A stretch of 44,093 nt of DNA from DSUN01 sp035527715 (GTDB taxonomy: Bacteria > Planctomycetota > PUPC01 > DSUN01), in NCBI GenBank assembly GCA_035527715.1, contig DATKZY010000250.1, positions 1 to 44,093 on the forward strand. The letters run 5' to 3'. Below, piece by piece: positions 20,050 to 28,169 of this stretch; the first letter of the stretch is position 1, and each line of letters starts with the position of its first letter. Both the position numbers and the translations under genes were made by a program. Under the pieces are notes generated by a model, which saw nothing but the letters and a program-made list of their open reading frames with translations, did no database searches and had not been told where the DNA came from.

Positions 20050-22263
20050 ATGAGAAAGCGGCTTTTGTCCTTTGCCATCCTCCTGGCCCTCTGCACCCAG
20101 GCCTCGGCCACGGTGCTCTACATCACGACCGAGGGCACAGGAGGCCAGAACTGGATCTACGGCTGGGACGTGGCGGCCAACGGCGGCCTGGGGGGGGCGG
20201 TCTACGAGCGCAATCTCACCACCGACACGAATGGCAACAGCCCGCTCGAGTTGCCGCTGGCCATCTGGGACACCGTGCGCACGACGGGCAGGGATGCATA
20301 TGTATCCGACGTGTCGGGGTACGGTCACGAGTACTCCCTGGATCTGACAGCGAAGACTGCGGGGAGTGGGCCGGCCCCCATTGATGGCGACCTGCACTAC
20401 CCCAACACGGACGACCTGCTCTACGATGGCACCGCCATCGAGGCCCAGCTCTACTTCGACTCGGCGGTGACACGCCACAACTACTCGTTCCACCAGGTTC
20501 TTACCCCCGGCGACCGGCACACCGAGGTCTGGGTGTTCGATGACGACTGGAGCAACGGGCAGGCCCTCTTCCGGACCGCGAAGAACGTGGTCCTCAACGG
20601 CATCACCTACGACTACCGCAACTTCGATGGCAGCCACCCCTATGGGACGATCTGGGGCAACTCGGACAACGGATCGAGTATCTACAGGTACGACATCGAC
20701 TACGGTGCCGGCGTGCCCACTGCCTCGCCGCTCCTAAGCTTTGGCGTGCGGAACTCCCAGTTCGGCCTCGCCTTCGACCCATACTCCAACCTCGTCTGGA
20801 CCCACACGGGCAGCAACCTCTACGGCTGGGACACCAGCGGAAACCAGATGTACGTCCAGGACGTCACCGGCCTCGGCGGCGTGCCCATCGAGGGCAACAT
20901 CTTCGGCATGGAGATGACGCCAGTCATCCTGGATACGCCCACCCTCTCCTCTGAGCCTGGCGGCGGCATCAACTTCGGGCCGGTGCTCGTGCCCAACGCC
21001 GCCCAAGTGCCTGGCGGCACCACCCTCACCCAGGACCTGCAAGCCCTGGTTAACGGCACGGGAAGCCTCAGCGGCATCACCTTCCCCGCCGTCACCGATA
21101 CAACGCACTTCACTCCCGACTCGACTGACCCCGCCACCCCCGACCCCGGCGGCGTTTACACCATTGCGGCGGGCGGGCACCAACTCAGGACCTACACGTA
21201 TACGCCCGACGTGCGCACGGGGTACGATGGGCTCGGAAACCCCATCTACGATGAGGATCTGGGGCACATCCTGTACAGCGACGACGGGTTGGGCAATCCG
21301 GATAGCGTGCAAACCGTGCCCATTGGCTTCCGTGGTCGCGGCGTGGCGCCCCTGAGCGACGTGAGCACCGTCGCCGCCGTCACCCGTGTGGACACGGCCA
21401 GCACCCTCGCCGACTCGGCGCAGCTCTACGTGCACAACGCCGGCGACGGCAATCTCGACCTCCGCTGGGACCCGACGACCCAGTCGAACCTGCTCACCGG
21501 GCCCCCCATCACGGATCCCGGCGGCAACTTCGCCCTCGTCGGGGGTCCGGTCAACCTCAGCCTATACGACGACGGCACGGTGGACGTCGACGAGATTACC
21601 CCACTCGACAGGCAGACAGTGAACTTCATCTACACCCCCACCGCCGGACTCGGCCGGAACAACACGGAGTCCACGGGCGCGCTCCTGCTCGATTTCGCCA
21701 ACGGCAGCCCGAACGGCCTGAACGATGCCCACCCGGTCGCCTACACCCTCCAGGGCCAGATCGTGGGGCCGGTGTACAACAGCGTCGTCGCCCCTGACGG
21801 GACGATGGACTACGGCTGGGTGGTCCTCGGCGGCAGCAGGGTTCAGGACCTCAGCATCTCCAACGTCAGCCCCGACGGCGACCTGGATGCCCTCACCGAC
21901 CTGACGCTCCTGTCGTACGACATCACAGGCACCGACGCGGCGCTCTTCTCCATCGTCAACTGGGCCGACGGCACGTCCCCGTACCTGGGCGGCGCGCTCC
22001 CCGTCGGCGGGCCCGTCCTCGACCTGGAGGTCAAGATCCAGCTCCTCCCGACGACTCTGCCGGGGGACAAGGAGGCCTGGCTACGGGTCTACACCGACGA
22101 GGAGGCGGCCCTTGGCGCCGCCGGCTCGTACTTCGATTACCACTTGATTGCCACCGGCTACGAGGTGATTCCTGAGCCGACCAGCCTGACGCTGCTGGCG
22201 CTCGGGGGCCTGGGCGTCGCCTGGCGCCGCCGGCGGCAGGGCAAGCGGCAGGCTCGCGGATAG
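20050..22263 (+). CDS. PEP-CTERM-anchored surface protein
   Basis: The 737-residue product starts with a signal peptide (MRKRLLSFAILLALCTQASA) and ends with a PEP-CTERM sorting signal: PEPTSL at about residue 708, a hydrophobic helix, then an Arg/Lys-rich tail. Proteins of this type are exported, processed by exosortase and placed in the envelope or extracellular matrix. The mature part is rich in Gly, Asp, Thr and Tyr; the first ~300 residues look like a WD-like or propeller-type region with repeated YGWD/YRYD strings, and later stretches resemble choice-of-anchor domains. The ATG at 20050 has GGGGA upstream and opens the signal peptide; the frame is open back to 19900 but without a good start. 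Exosortase genes are not in the window. Confidence 0.85.
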   Translation: MRKRLLSFAILLALCTQASATVLYITTEGTGGQNWIYGWDVAANGGLGGAVYERNLTTDTNGNSPLELPLAIWDTVRTTGRDAYVSDVSGYGHEYSLDLTAKTAGSGPAPIDGDLHYPNTDDLLYDGTAIEAQLYFDSAVTRHNYSFHQVLTPGDRHTEVWVFDDDWSNGQALFRTAKNVVLNGITYDYRNFDGSHPYGTIWGNSDNGSSIYRYDIDYGAGVPTASPLLSFGVRNSQFGLAFDPYSNLVWTHTGSNLYGWDTSGNQMYVQDVTGLGGVPIEGNIFGMEMTPVILDTPTLSSEPGGGINFGPVLVPNAAQVPGGTTLTQDLQALVNGTGSLSGITFPAVTDTTHFTPDSTDPATPDPGGVYTIAAGGHQLRTYTYTPDVRTGYDGLGNPIYDEDLGHILYSDDGLGNPDSVQTVPIGFRGRGVAPLSDVSTVAAVTRVDTASTLADSAQLYVHNAGDGNLDLRWDPTTQSNLLTGPPITDPGGNFALVGGPVNLSLYDDGTVDVDEITPLDRQTVNFIYTPTAGLGRNNTESTGALLLDFANGSPNGLNDAHPVAYTLQGQIVGPVYNSVVAPDGTMDYGWVVLGGSRVQDLSISNVSPDGDLDALTDLTLLSYDITGTDAALFSIVNWADGTSPYLGGALPVGGPVLDLEVKIQLLPTTLPGDKEAWLRVYTDEEAALGAAGSYFDYHLIATGYEVIPEPTSLTLLALGGLGVAWRRRRQGKRQARG

Positions 22264-22298
22264 CGCCCGCTGTGCCGCCACAACTCGGCATACTCCCA

Positions 22299-22326
22299 CG
22301 GGGCAGGGGCCTTCTCCCCTGCCCCG
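22299..22326. terminator. Hairpin after the PEP-CTERM gene
   Basis: CGGGGCAGGGG (22299-22309) and CCCCTGCCCCG (22316-22326) form an 11-bp stem with a CCTTCT loop, 36 bp after the stop codon. It lacks a T run, so termination is inferred from position only. Confidence 0.45.
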
Positions 22327-22450
22327 CTCCATGCCTGGGCAGGCGCCCAAGCACGTGGCACTCTAAGCAGAGCAAGGACGGAGCGGAGAATCTCTCAGGC
22401 GGGGTTGGCCCGTTGACACCGTGCACTCCCGGCGTCGGACATCTCCTGGC

Positions 22451-24946
22451 TCACGGCGCCAGCGTGACCTCGCCGAAGCGGTCGGGCTCGTGGACGTTGG
22501 ATTCGGGGCTCCAGACGTAGACCTGGCGGCCGCCCTTGGCGGAGATGACGCGGATGACGTTGAGGCGAAGCACGTCGCCTGGCTTCGCGCCGCCGGGCAC
22601 CAGCTTGTCCAGCGGGAAGGTGAGGCGGATCGTCCAGCGGTCGGGGGCCGAGGTGTCGCTCTTGAGGGCGACCCCGCTGTCCCACGTGTTGCCGTCCTCG
22701 CCGTGGGCGAGGGCCTCGAAGGCGCCCGTCGGGCCGACGCCAAGCTGGCGATACGGGCGGCTGGGCTGCTTCGAGACGAAGACCTCCCAGTCGTCGCTCG
22801 CCCACACGACGCCGTCGGTGACGAGTGTCTTGGGGTCAATCTTCTCCTCGAGCTGGACGCAGAGGCGCGTGCCATCGTGCGCGAGGCGGGCCTCGAGCCT
22901 GCGGTCGGCCGCGCCGCCTTCCCGCCTGGTGAACCCCGTGAGCACGGCGGCCTTCGCCCAGTCAATCTTCGCGGCGTCGCCGCCGGCGTCGGGGAGTCGC
23001 GGCACGCTCGCCTTGCCGACGGGCGCCTTCGCCCTCGCGAAGTACTTCGCGCGCCCCTCGACCATGTAGTCCCACACTTCTTTCTCGAAGAGGGCGACGC
23101 GCTGCTTCTCAGCGTCGGTGGCCGCAGCCTGCTTCGCGGCGGCCATCAGCTCGGCGAAGCGCGCCATGCGCTCCTCGGTGCCCAGGTGTTCCCAGGCCGC
23201 CTGTTTCGTCTGGTGGCCAGAGAACCCGGCGGGGTAGTTGGCGGGGTTCGAGTAGGTTTCCTCGATGGCAAGGTAGAGCTGCTCCATCGGCTCGGCGGCC
23301 GCGCCGTAGTAGCCCTGGAAGTAGTCGTCGAGCACCGCGTCCACGCTCTGCGTCGGGTCGTCGAGGAGCTTGCAGGTGACGTAGTTCTCGACGTCCTGCC
23401 CCCAGCCATTGAAGAAGGCGCCGCGCACGCCGTAGCGGTGGTAGAGCTTCAGCCAGCGCTCAATGCCGTGGGCGAAGAAGCCGGGGAAGCAGTACCACTG
23501 GCCGTTCGTCGCCACCTCCTGAGGGAAGCAGTAGTAGAGCCACAGGTAGATGGGGCGTCTCTTCTCCCTGGCGACCCACGACTTGAAGAACTTGAGATCG
23601 TTGTCCTGGATCGCCGGGTCATAGGTGTTGCGGATCTGGAGGCAAAGCTGGACGGCGATGTTGGGCTCGAGCCGCACGCCTCGCGGGTAGTAGCCATATT
23701 GGGCGTAGGCAAGGGTGGCCAGGAACTTGTCGGGGTGCGACTCCTTGATGGCCTTGGCCACCTTGTTGGCGAAGCCGAACACGTAGCCGCTCGCGTAGCC
23801 GTTCGAGAAGAAGTCGCTCTTCGCCGCCCTTCTCAACTCGGCCTGGCAGGCATCGCACTTGCACCAGCTCCCGTTGTCCATCGGCACGAGTGCGAAGAAG
23901 TCGCCGAAGGCCACCGCGTTGGCCTTCTTGCCCTTGCCGTCGAAGTAGTCGCGGGCGTCCTCGACGACTTGGGCGATGAAGCCCTCGTTGGTGTAGCACA
24001 TCTGCGGCGGCTGGCCGTCGTAGCCCTGAGCGAAGAACTCGGGCTTCTTCCCAGCGAACAGCTCGGCCTGCTTGGGGTCGGCCGCCTTCTCCCAGAAACG
24101 CGGGTAGTAGCCGTAGAAGGAGTGGTTGGCCTGGTACCTCTCGCCGCCGAGGCGCATGCGGTGCAGGAACAGGCGGTTCATGCCGCGCTTCGCGTGGATG
24201 TATTGCCAGCGGTCGGGGAACCGTTTCTGGAGATCGGCATAGCCGAGCTTGTCAATCTCCTCGAGCTGCGGCGACTTCGGCGGCCAGAGGCTGCTGACCA
24301 TGTTGTAGACCTCGCTCATGCCCATCGGCCAGCCGATATCGCGATAGGCGAAGGCGGGGGCGCGGCGCACGTCGCGGCCGAAGACCGCCAGCGAGCTCGA
24401 GCGCGGAGCCACCGTACCCACCTCCGTCGGCGAATACCAACGCACGTCGCAGTAGCGCTCGAGGAAGTCGTAGACGGCGTAGAGCGTGCCCTGCTCGTCG
24501 AAGAGGTCGGGCCACGTCTGGAAGCGGAAGGGGTCGGACTCGTCGTACTTCACGGTGCCGCGTTCGTCCTTGTCGCGGCCCATGAGCACGAGGGCGCGGG
24601 GCAGGAAGCGGATGAGGTATTCCTGGGAGCGGAGGTCTTCGGCCTTGAGGCGGAGGGCGATGGTGGCGGCGCTCTCGCCGACCAGGATGCGGTCGGTGTC
24701 GGGCTCAACCTTGGCGTCGTCGCCCACGATGGGCAGCGTGGCGCCGGTGATGAGTTTCACGTGGTGCTGAAGCTCAAAGGCGGCGAGTTGGGCCACCTTC
24801 GTCGGCTCCTTCGCGATCACGATCGTCGCGCTCGGCTGGCCGTTGACGGCCATCAGCACCACATGCTGCTTCCGCCGCAACAGGCCCGAACAGCCCTGAA
24901 GCGCCAGGAGGCCACACAACGCGGCGCAAAGCGACCATCTGCTCAT
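22451..24946 (-). CDS. DUF4838 lipoprotein, carbohydrate-active, with C-terminal CBM9-like domain
   Basis: The 831-residue product has a lipoprotein signal with lipobox LQGC (C19). An N-terminal alpha/beta domain resembles the GH67 N-terminal domain (~35-150). A large DUF4838 barrel-like region follows (~170-560, with RGMNRLFLHRMR, CKCDAC and YYCFPQEV). The C-terminal ~190 residues resemble a family 9 carbohydrate-binding module (DDWEVFVS, RWTIRLTFPLDKL). DUF4838 proteins are found with glycan-degradation genes and are thought to act on uronic or sulfated sugars; the activity is not proven. The ATG at 24946 overlaps the stop of the FAD oxidoreductase gene as ATGA, so the two are translationally coupled. 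A longer open frame upstream is a shadow inside that gene. Confidence 0.85.
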   Translation of the reverse strand: MSRWSLCAALCGLLALQGCSGLLRRKQHVVLMAVNGQPSATIVIAKEPTKVAQLAAFELQHHVKLITGATLPIVGDDAKVEPDTDRILVGESAATIALRLKAEDLRSQEYLIRFLPRALVLMGRDKDERGTVKYDESDPFRFQTWPDLFDEQGTLYAVYDFLERYCDVRWYSPTEVGTVAPRSSSLAVFGRDVRRAPAFAYRDIGWPMGMSEVYNMVSSLWPPKSPQLEEIDKLGYADLQKRFPDRWQYIHAKRGMNRLFLHRMRLGGERYQANHSFYGYYPRFWEKAADPKQAELFAGKKPEFFAQGYDGQPPQMCYTNEGFIAQVVEDARDYFDGKGKKANAVAFGDFFALVPMDNGSWCKCDACQAELRRAAKSDFFSNGYASGYVFGFANKVAKAIKESHPDKFLATLAYAQYGYYPRGVRLEPNIAVQLCLQIRNTYDPAIQDNDLKFFKSWVAREKRRPIYLWLYYCFPQEVATNGQWYCFPGFFAHGIERWLKLYHRYGVRGAFFNGWGQDVENYVTCKLLDDPTQSVDAVLDDYFQGYYGAAAEPMEQLYLAIEETYSNPANYPAGFSGHQTKQAAWEHLGTEERMARFAELMAAAKQAAATDAEKQRVALFEKEVWDYMVEGRAKYFARAKAPVGKASVPRLPDAGGDAAKIDWAKAAVLTGFTRREGGAADRRLEARLAHDGTRLCVQLEEKIDPKTLVTDGVVWASDDWEVFVSKQPSRPYRQLGVGPTGAFEALAHGEDGNTWDSGVALKSDTSAPDRWTIRLTFPLDKLVPGGAKPGDVLRLNVIRVISAKGGRQVYVWSPESNVHEPDRFGEVTLAP

Positions 24947-26283
24947 GTCGCACTCCCGTTCGCCTTCTCGATGTCCGCCTCGCTCAGAATGCCGCCATTC
25001 TGGCGAAGGACAGCCTGGAGCTTCCCCACGTCGAGCCGCCGCGGCGGCACGCCGTCCTGGAGCGACATGGCCGCCGCGGTGCCCGCGGCCTCGCCCGTGC
25101 CCATGCACTGCGCCATCACGCGGGTCGAGCCGAGGGCGACGTGGGTGACGCTGATGCACCGCCCGGCCACGAGCAGGTTCTCGACGCCCCGCGGCACGAG
25201 CACGCGGTAGGGTATATGATACCGGAAACCCTTCGGCGGGCGCCACGTCGTCGCGTCCATCCCCGCACCGTCAATGTTGTGGATGTCAATGAAGAACGAG
25301 CCGTAGCAGATGTTGTCGGGGAATTGCCGCTGGGCCATCAGGTCCTGCTCGGTGAGCACGTAGTCGCCCATCACGCGGCGCGATTCGCGGATGCCGACGG
25401 TGTTCGGGGTCGAGACCATGTGGCACTTTTCCATGCCCGGCACGTACTTGCGGAAGACGTCAATCGAGTGCCATGCCTGGCGGCGGGCCTCCATCGTCGC
25501 GGCGGTCAGGTCCTCGGCCCTGGTGGAGTCCACGCCCGTGACGTGCGTGAAGTTGATGCCGACCTGGTCGGGGCGGGTAGGCGTCCACCAGAAGCCCATG
25601 ATGACTCGCTGGAACGGCTCCATGTCGCCCTTGTGTTGGGCCTCGGCCCAGACCTCTTCCATGTTGAAACTCGTCCGCCACTTCTCGACGCGGGGCCAGT
25701 CAACTCCGCCGATGGTGAACATCAGCGTCACGGGCTGGCACTTGCCGTCGCTGGGCCGCCCCTTCTCGCAGGGGCAGCCGGCGGTGAAGGCCACGTCGGC
25801 ATCCCCCGTGCAGTCCACGACCCGCTTCGCGCGAATCACCTGTCGCCCGGTCTTGTTCTGGATGATTGCCCCCATGATCGCCCCGTCCTCGACCACGGCC
25901 TCGCAGAAGAACGTGTAGTAGAGGACGCCGAGTCCATTCTCCTTTGCCATCCTGTCGAGGATGAGCTTGAGGCCCTCGACCTCGAACCAGATGCCGTGGG
26001 GGCTTCGGGTGCCGAAGCCTTCGGCGACGACGCGGTCGGCGATCTCGTGAGCGATTCCGCCCACGATGCGGCGATGCGCAGCCCACTCGCTGAAGATCGA
26101 AATGTGCCCGTGCCCTCCCGCCGTCGCCACGCCGCCGAGGCAGTTGAACTGCTCGACCACGAGCGTCCTGGCCCCTTGTCGCGCCGCCGCAATCGCCGCC
26201 CCCACCCCCGCCGGCCCCCCGCCGACGACCAACACGTCCGCCTCGCGGGCAACAGCGACGCCTCCGGCATCCATCGTGTTCAC
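24943..26283 (-). CDS. FAD-dependent oxidoreductase
   Basis: The 446-residue product has an N-terminal FAD-binding Rossmann fold with GGGPAG (21-26), the ribose-binding acidic residue in LVVEQ (E44) and the NCLGGVATAGG segment that follows in FAD_oxidored family proteins. VVDCTGDADVAFTAGCP is a second family hallmark, and the C-terminal NLLVAGRCISVTHVALGSTRVM closes the FAD site. Members of this family in Planctomycetota and Lentisphaerota sit with glycoside hydrolases and probably oxidise a sugar-derived substrate. GTG at 26283 has GGAGGT 9 nt upstream; an ATG at 26274 is too far away. The start overlaps the SIR2-like stop as GTGA and the stop overlaps the DUF4838 start as ATGA. Confidence 0.88.
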   Translation of the reverse strand: MNTMDAGGVAVAREADVLVVGGGPAGVGAAIAAARQGARTLVVEQFNCLGGVATAGGHGHISIFSEWAAHRRIVGGIAHEIADRVVAEGFGTRSPHGIWFEVEGLKLILDRMAKENGLGVLYYTFFCEAVVEDGAIMGAIIQNKTGRQVIRAKRVVDCTGDADVAFTAGCPCEKGRPSDGKCQPVTLMFTIGGVDWPRVEKWRTSFNMEEVWAEAQHKGDMEPFQRVIMGFWWTPTRPDQVGINFTHVTGVDSTRAEDLTAATMEARRQAWHSIDVFRKYVPGMEKCHMVSTPNTVGIRESRRVMGDYVLTEQDLMAQRQFPDNICYGSFFIDIHNIDGAGMDATTWRPPKGFRYHIPYRVLVPRGVENLLVAGRCISVTHVALGSTRVMAQCMGTGEAAGTAAAMSLQDGVPPRRLDVGKLQAVLRQNGGILSEADIEKANGSAT

Positions 26284-27494
26284 GGCGTTTCACCTCCGTC
26301 CGTCTCTCGCCGTGGGAATAGGTTAGCAAATCTGTCCCACCCTTCCCTAAGGCAGTGCGCGATGTCTGGGAACCATGTGCTCTTAACGTACGTTTGCGCG
26401 TTGAAGAGCTCATCATGGAACTGCCGCCAATCGTGTTCGGCAGCCTTGGGATCAACATAGGTGACCCAGCGCGCCTTGTGTTTGCACGCGGCCCTGATGA
26501 GGGCCGCAAGGTCTTGGTCACCTGCCCTGAATTGCTTGCCGATCACGACAAGCTGGTCCGACTGCGCGAGTTCCGTGAGGCTGTTGATCAACTCAGACCG
26601 GAATATCGGGTAGTCATCCAGAACCTCCCACTTGGCCCGGAACGGGAGGATCAAGGGAGCGAGAAAGTCATAGTCCTCGTGGTGGTGCGTCCCCAGGAAG
26701 ACACTGTAGTGCAAGCCATGCGACATGTGCCGCTCACCCCAGTTGAACGAGCCGTGCGGCTTGTAGAGCTTCACCGGCTCGCCTGACGCGGTGTACTTCC
26801 CCAGCATCGCCACCTTGTCAAAGCCTGGGTTGACAAAAGACCGCGGGCTGAGCAGCTTCAAGTTCAAGAGCGCGTAGTCAACGATCTCATCATAGTTGAA
26901 TGAGATGACCACATCGCCACTGCGCAGTGGCCTGCAGAGGTTCACGTGATCTTGCGAAAGGGGCTGATAGCCCCCACGAACGTGGGGCCGCCTGCTGGTG
27001 GTCCCAACGCAGAACGTGATCTCCTCCCTCACAATGCCCGTCAGAATAGTAAGGAAGTTCCTGGGAAGTTCGTTCGGCGCAAGCTCAACCATCTTCCTCG
27101 CAAGCTCAATCAGCTTTTCCCTCCATTCGTGATCCCGGTACGTCTCAGCGGTACGCTCCACAAGTCCCTCGGAGCTGTGGTGCCTGCCTAGGAGATGAAT
27201 CGCTGTGAAGAAATCCTCGATGTTCTCCCCGAAGTACTCCAAGCCCCACCTAAGAAACGGCACGAATGATCTCTGCATGGCCCCCGACGATATGATTCCG
27301 CCCACCAGCGGCTCCTCGAACATCCTGGCGAAATCCAGCGAACTGACGAGAGGGGGCCTGCGGTCAGGGTTAGCGACATCGCAGAATGCCGTCGCCCCGG
27401 CGCCGAAGATCATACACGTCTTCGACGCCACGAGGTCCCTCCCACGTCGCTTGGGGGCCTGTTGACCGTCAGATGCTGTTGGGCCCTCAGCCAT
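26280..27494 (-). CDS. SIR2-like domain protein
   Basis: The 404-residue product has the marks of SIR2-like NAD-binding proteins: the Rossmann loop FGAGAT (30-35), FNYD (199-202, equivalent of the TNYD motif), the catalytic-His motif KPHGS (245-249) and a C-terminal VVIGKQFRAGDQD (316-328). Many SIR2-like proteins of this kind degrade NAD+ in antiphage defence (Thoeris ThsA, DSR2, SIR2-HerA), but this one has no added effector or sensor domain and its activity is inferred. Codon use and base content look less GC-rich than the neighbours, a hint of transfer. The ATG at 27494 is preferred over TTG at 27503. The gene lies 30 bp after a DUF2442 gene, and its stop overlaps the next start by 4 nt. 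Confidence 0.83.
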   Translation of the reverse strand: MAEGPTASDGQQAPKRRGRDLVASKTCMIFGAGATAFCDVANPDRRPPLVSSLDFARMFEEPLVGGIISSGAMQRSFVPFLRWGLEYFGENIEDFFTAIHLLGRHHSSEGLVERTAETYRDHEWREKLIELARKMVELAPNELPRNFLTILTGIVREEITFCVGTTSRRPHVRGGYQPLSQDHVNLCRPLRSGDVVISFNYDEIVDYALLNLKLLSPRSFVNPGFDKVAMLGKYTASGEPVKLYKPHGSFNWGERHMSHGLHYSVFLGTHHHEDYDFLAPLILPFRAKWEVLDDYPIFRSELINSLTELAQSDQLVVIGKQFRAGDQDLAALIRAACKHKARWVTYVDPKAAEHDWRQFHDELFNAQTYVKSTWFPDIAHCLREGWDRFANLFPRRETDGGETP

Positions 27495-27524
27495 CGTGGG
27501 CAAACCCTGTGGAGCTGCAAAGCT

Positions 27525-27809
27525 CTACGGCGCGGGCGACGCCTCGTCAGTCACTCCGGCGGGCTCAGCAGGCACCATCAAGCGTTCGTGAAGGAACTCG
27601 GGAGCCAGGTCCGCGCCGTTGTCCCAGACAATGGTCTCCAGCTCGGGGTCCACGCGGAAGGTCCTGAATCGGGCAGGGTCACGGAGCGGCTCGAACATCT
27701 CGCCGTAGAGCTCGCCGGCGAGGTCCACCAGGCCCTCGGCGCCATCGTTGAACCTCACCCAGAGGGTGTAATCGTGCTCGTAATGAGCCTCAACGACGTG
27801 GAGGATCAT
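27525..27809 (-). CDS. DUF2442 family protein
   Basis: The 94-residue product matches the DUF2442 fold: an N-terminal beta pair (HDYTLWVRFNDGAEGLVDL), then MFEPLRDPARFRTFRVDPE and TIVWDNGADLAPEFLHE, the family's conserved closing motif, and a short acidic tail. DUF2442 genes are often found next to DUF4160 genes, and the pair has been viewed as toxin-antitoxin-like, with DUF2442 the likely partner or antitoxin; this is not established. It begins three bases after the DUF4160 gene and is followed 30 bp later by the SIR2-like gene. Confidence 0.88.
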   Translation of the reverse strand: MILHVVEAHYEHDYTLWVRFNDGAEGLVDLAGELYGEMFEPLRDPARFRTFRVDPELETIVWDNGADLAPEFLHERLMVPAEPAGVTDEASPAP

Positions 27810-27812
27810 GGC

Positions 27813-28073
27813 CTACTCCAATGGCGTAATGTAACTGAGTGGGGCTCGGCGTCGGGCGCGGTCCCAGTTTTCCATAAGCTCGGTCTCGTGCAGCTTGCGC
27901 CATTCGTCCACAAGGGCCAGAGCGCGTCTCGGCAGCGAGCCGCGAAGCACTTCCCCAGTCCTGATCGCTATCATCGCCTCATCGCCCGTGTACTTTGCGT
28001 GGAAGTGAGGCGGCAGATGGTCCGCCCAGTAGAAGGCGATGGCAATGCCGAAGAACCTGCTTACGACCGGCAC
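27813..28073 (-). CDS. DUF4160 family protein
   Basis: The 86-residue product starts PVVSRFFGIAIAFYWADHLPP and continues HFHAKYTGDEAMIAI, the hallmark His-rich segment of DUF4160, followed by RRALALVDEWRKLHETELMENW. It is a small cytoplasmic protein, possibly the toxin-like member of a pair with DUF2442. A longer open frame reaches 28148, but GTG at 28073 has GAGGT six bases upstream and gives the usual family length and N-terminus. It is the first gene after a strong promoter at 28121-28148. Confidence 0.85.
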   Translation of the reverse strand: MPVVSRFFGIAIAFYWADHLPPHFHAKYTGDEAMIAIRTGEVLRGSLPRRALALVDEWRKLHETELMENWDRARRRAPLSYITPLE

Positions 28074-28120
28074 TCTCGCACCTCGTTCCCAATGTCCGTT
28101 GACCAAACCCCGCAACCTTG

Positions 28121-28148
28121 ATTGTAGCGCCCGCTGCCGCGTTGTCAA
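28121..28148 (-). promoter_or_regulatory. Promoter of the DUF4160-DUF2442-SIR2 cluster
   Basis: On the minus strand, TTGACA (28148-28143) and TACAAT (28126-28121) are 16 bp apart, 48 bp before the GTG start. It probably drives all five genes down to 22451. Confidence 0.75.
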
Positions 28149-28169
28149 CGCAGGATCGCGGATGCGTGG

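Noticed and set aside
22421..25210. 929-residue open frame on the plus strand
   Set aside because: Antisense to the DUF4838 gene; the translation is low-complexity Ala/Val/Glu/Arg and the other strand has clear domains, a lipobox and coupling.
24947..25246. Extended N-terminus of the DUF4838 protein
   Set aside because: The extra ~100 residues are Arg/Pro-rich shadow of the FAD oxidoreductase gene; the ATG at 24946 gives a proper lipoprotein signal.
26280..27494. Calling the SIR2-like gene a protein deacetylase (cobB)
   Set aside because: The zinc-finger cysteines and GAGISxxSGIPDFR motif of true sirtuins are absent; it fits the SIR2-like group instead.
27462..28121. 219-residue open frame on the plus strand
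   Set aside because: Antisense to DUF2442 and DUF4160, both of which match known families on the other strand.
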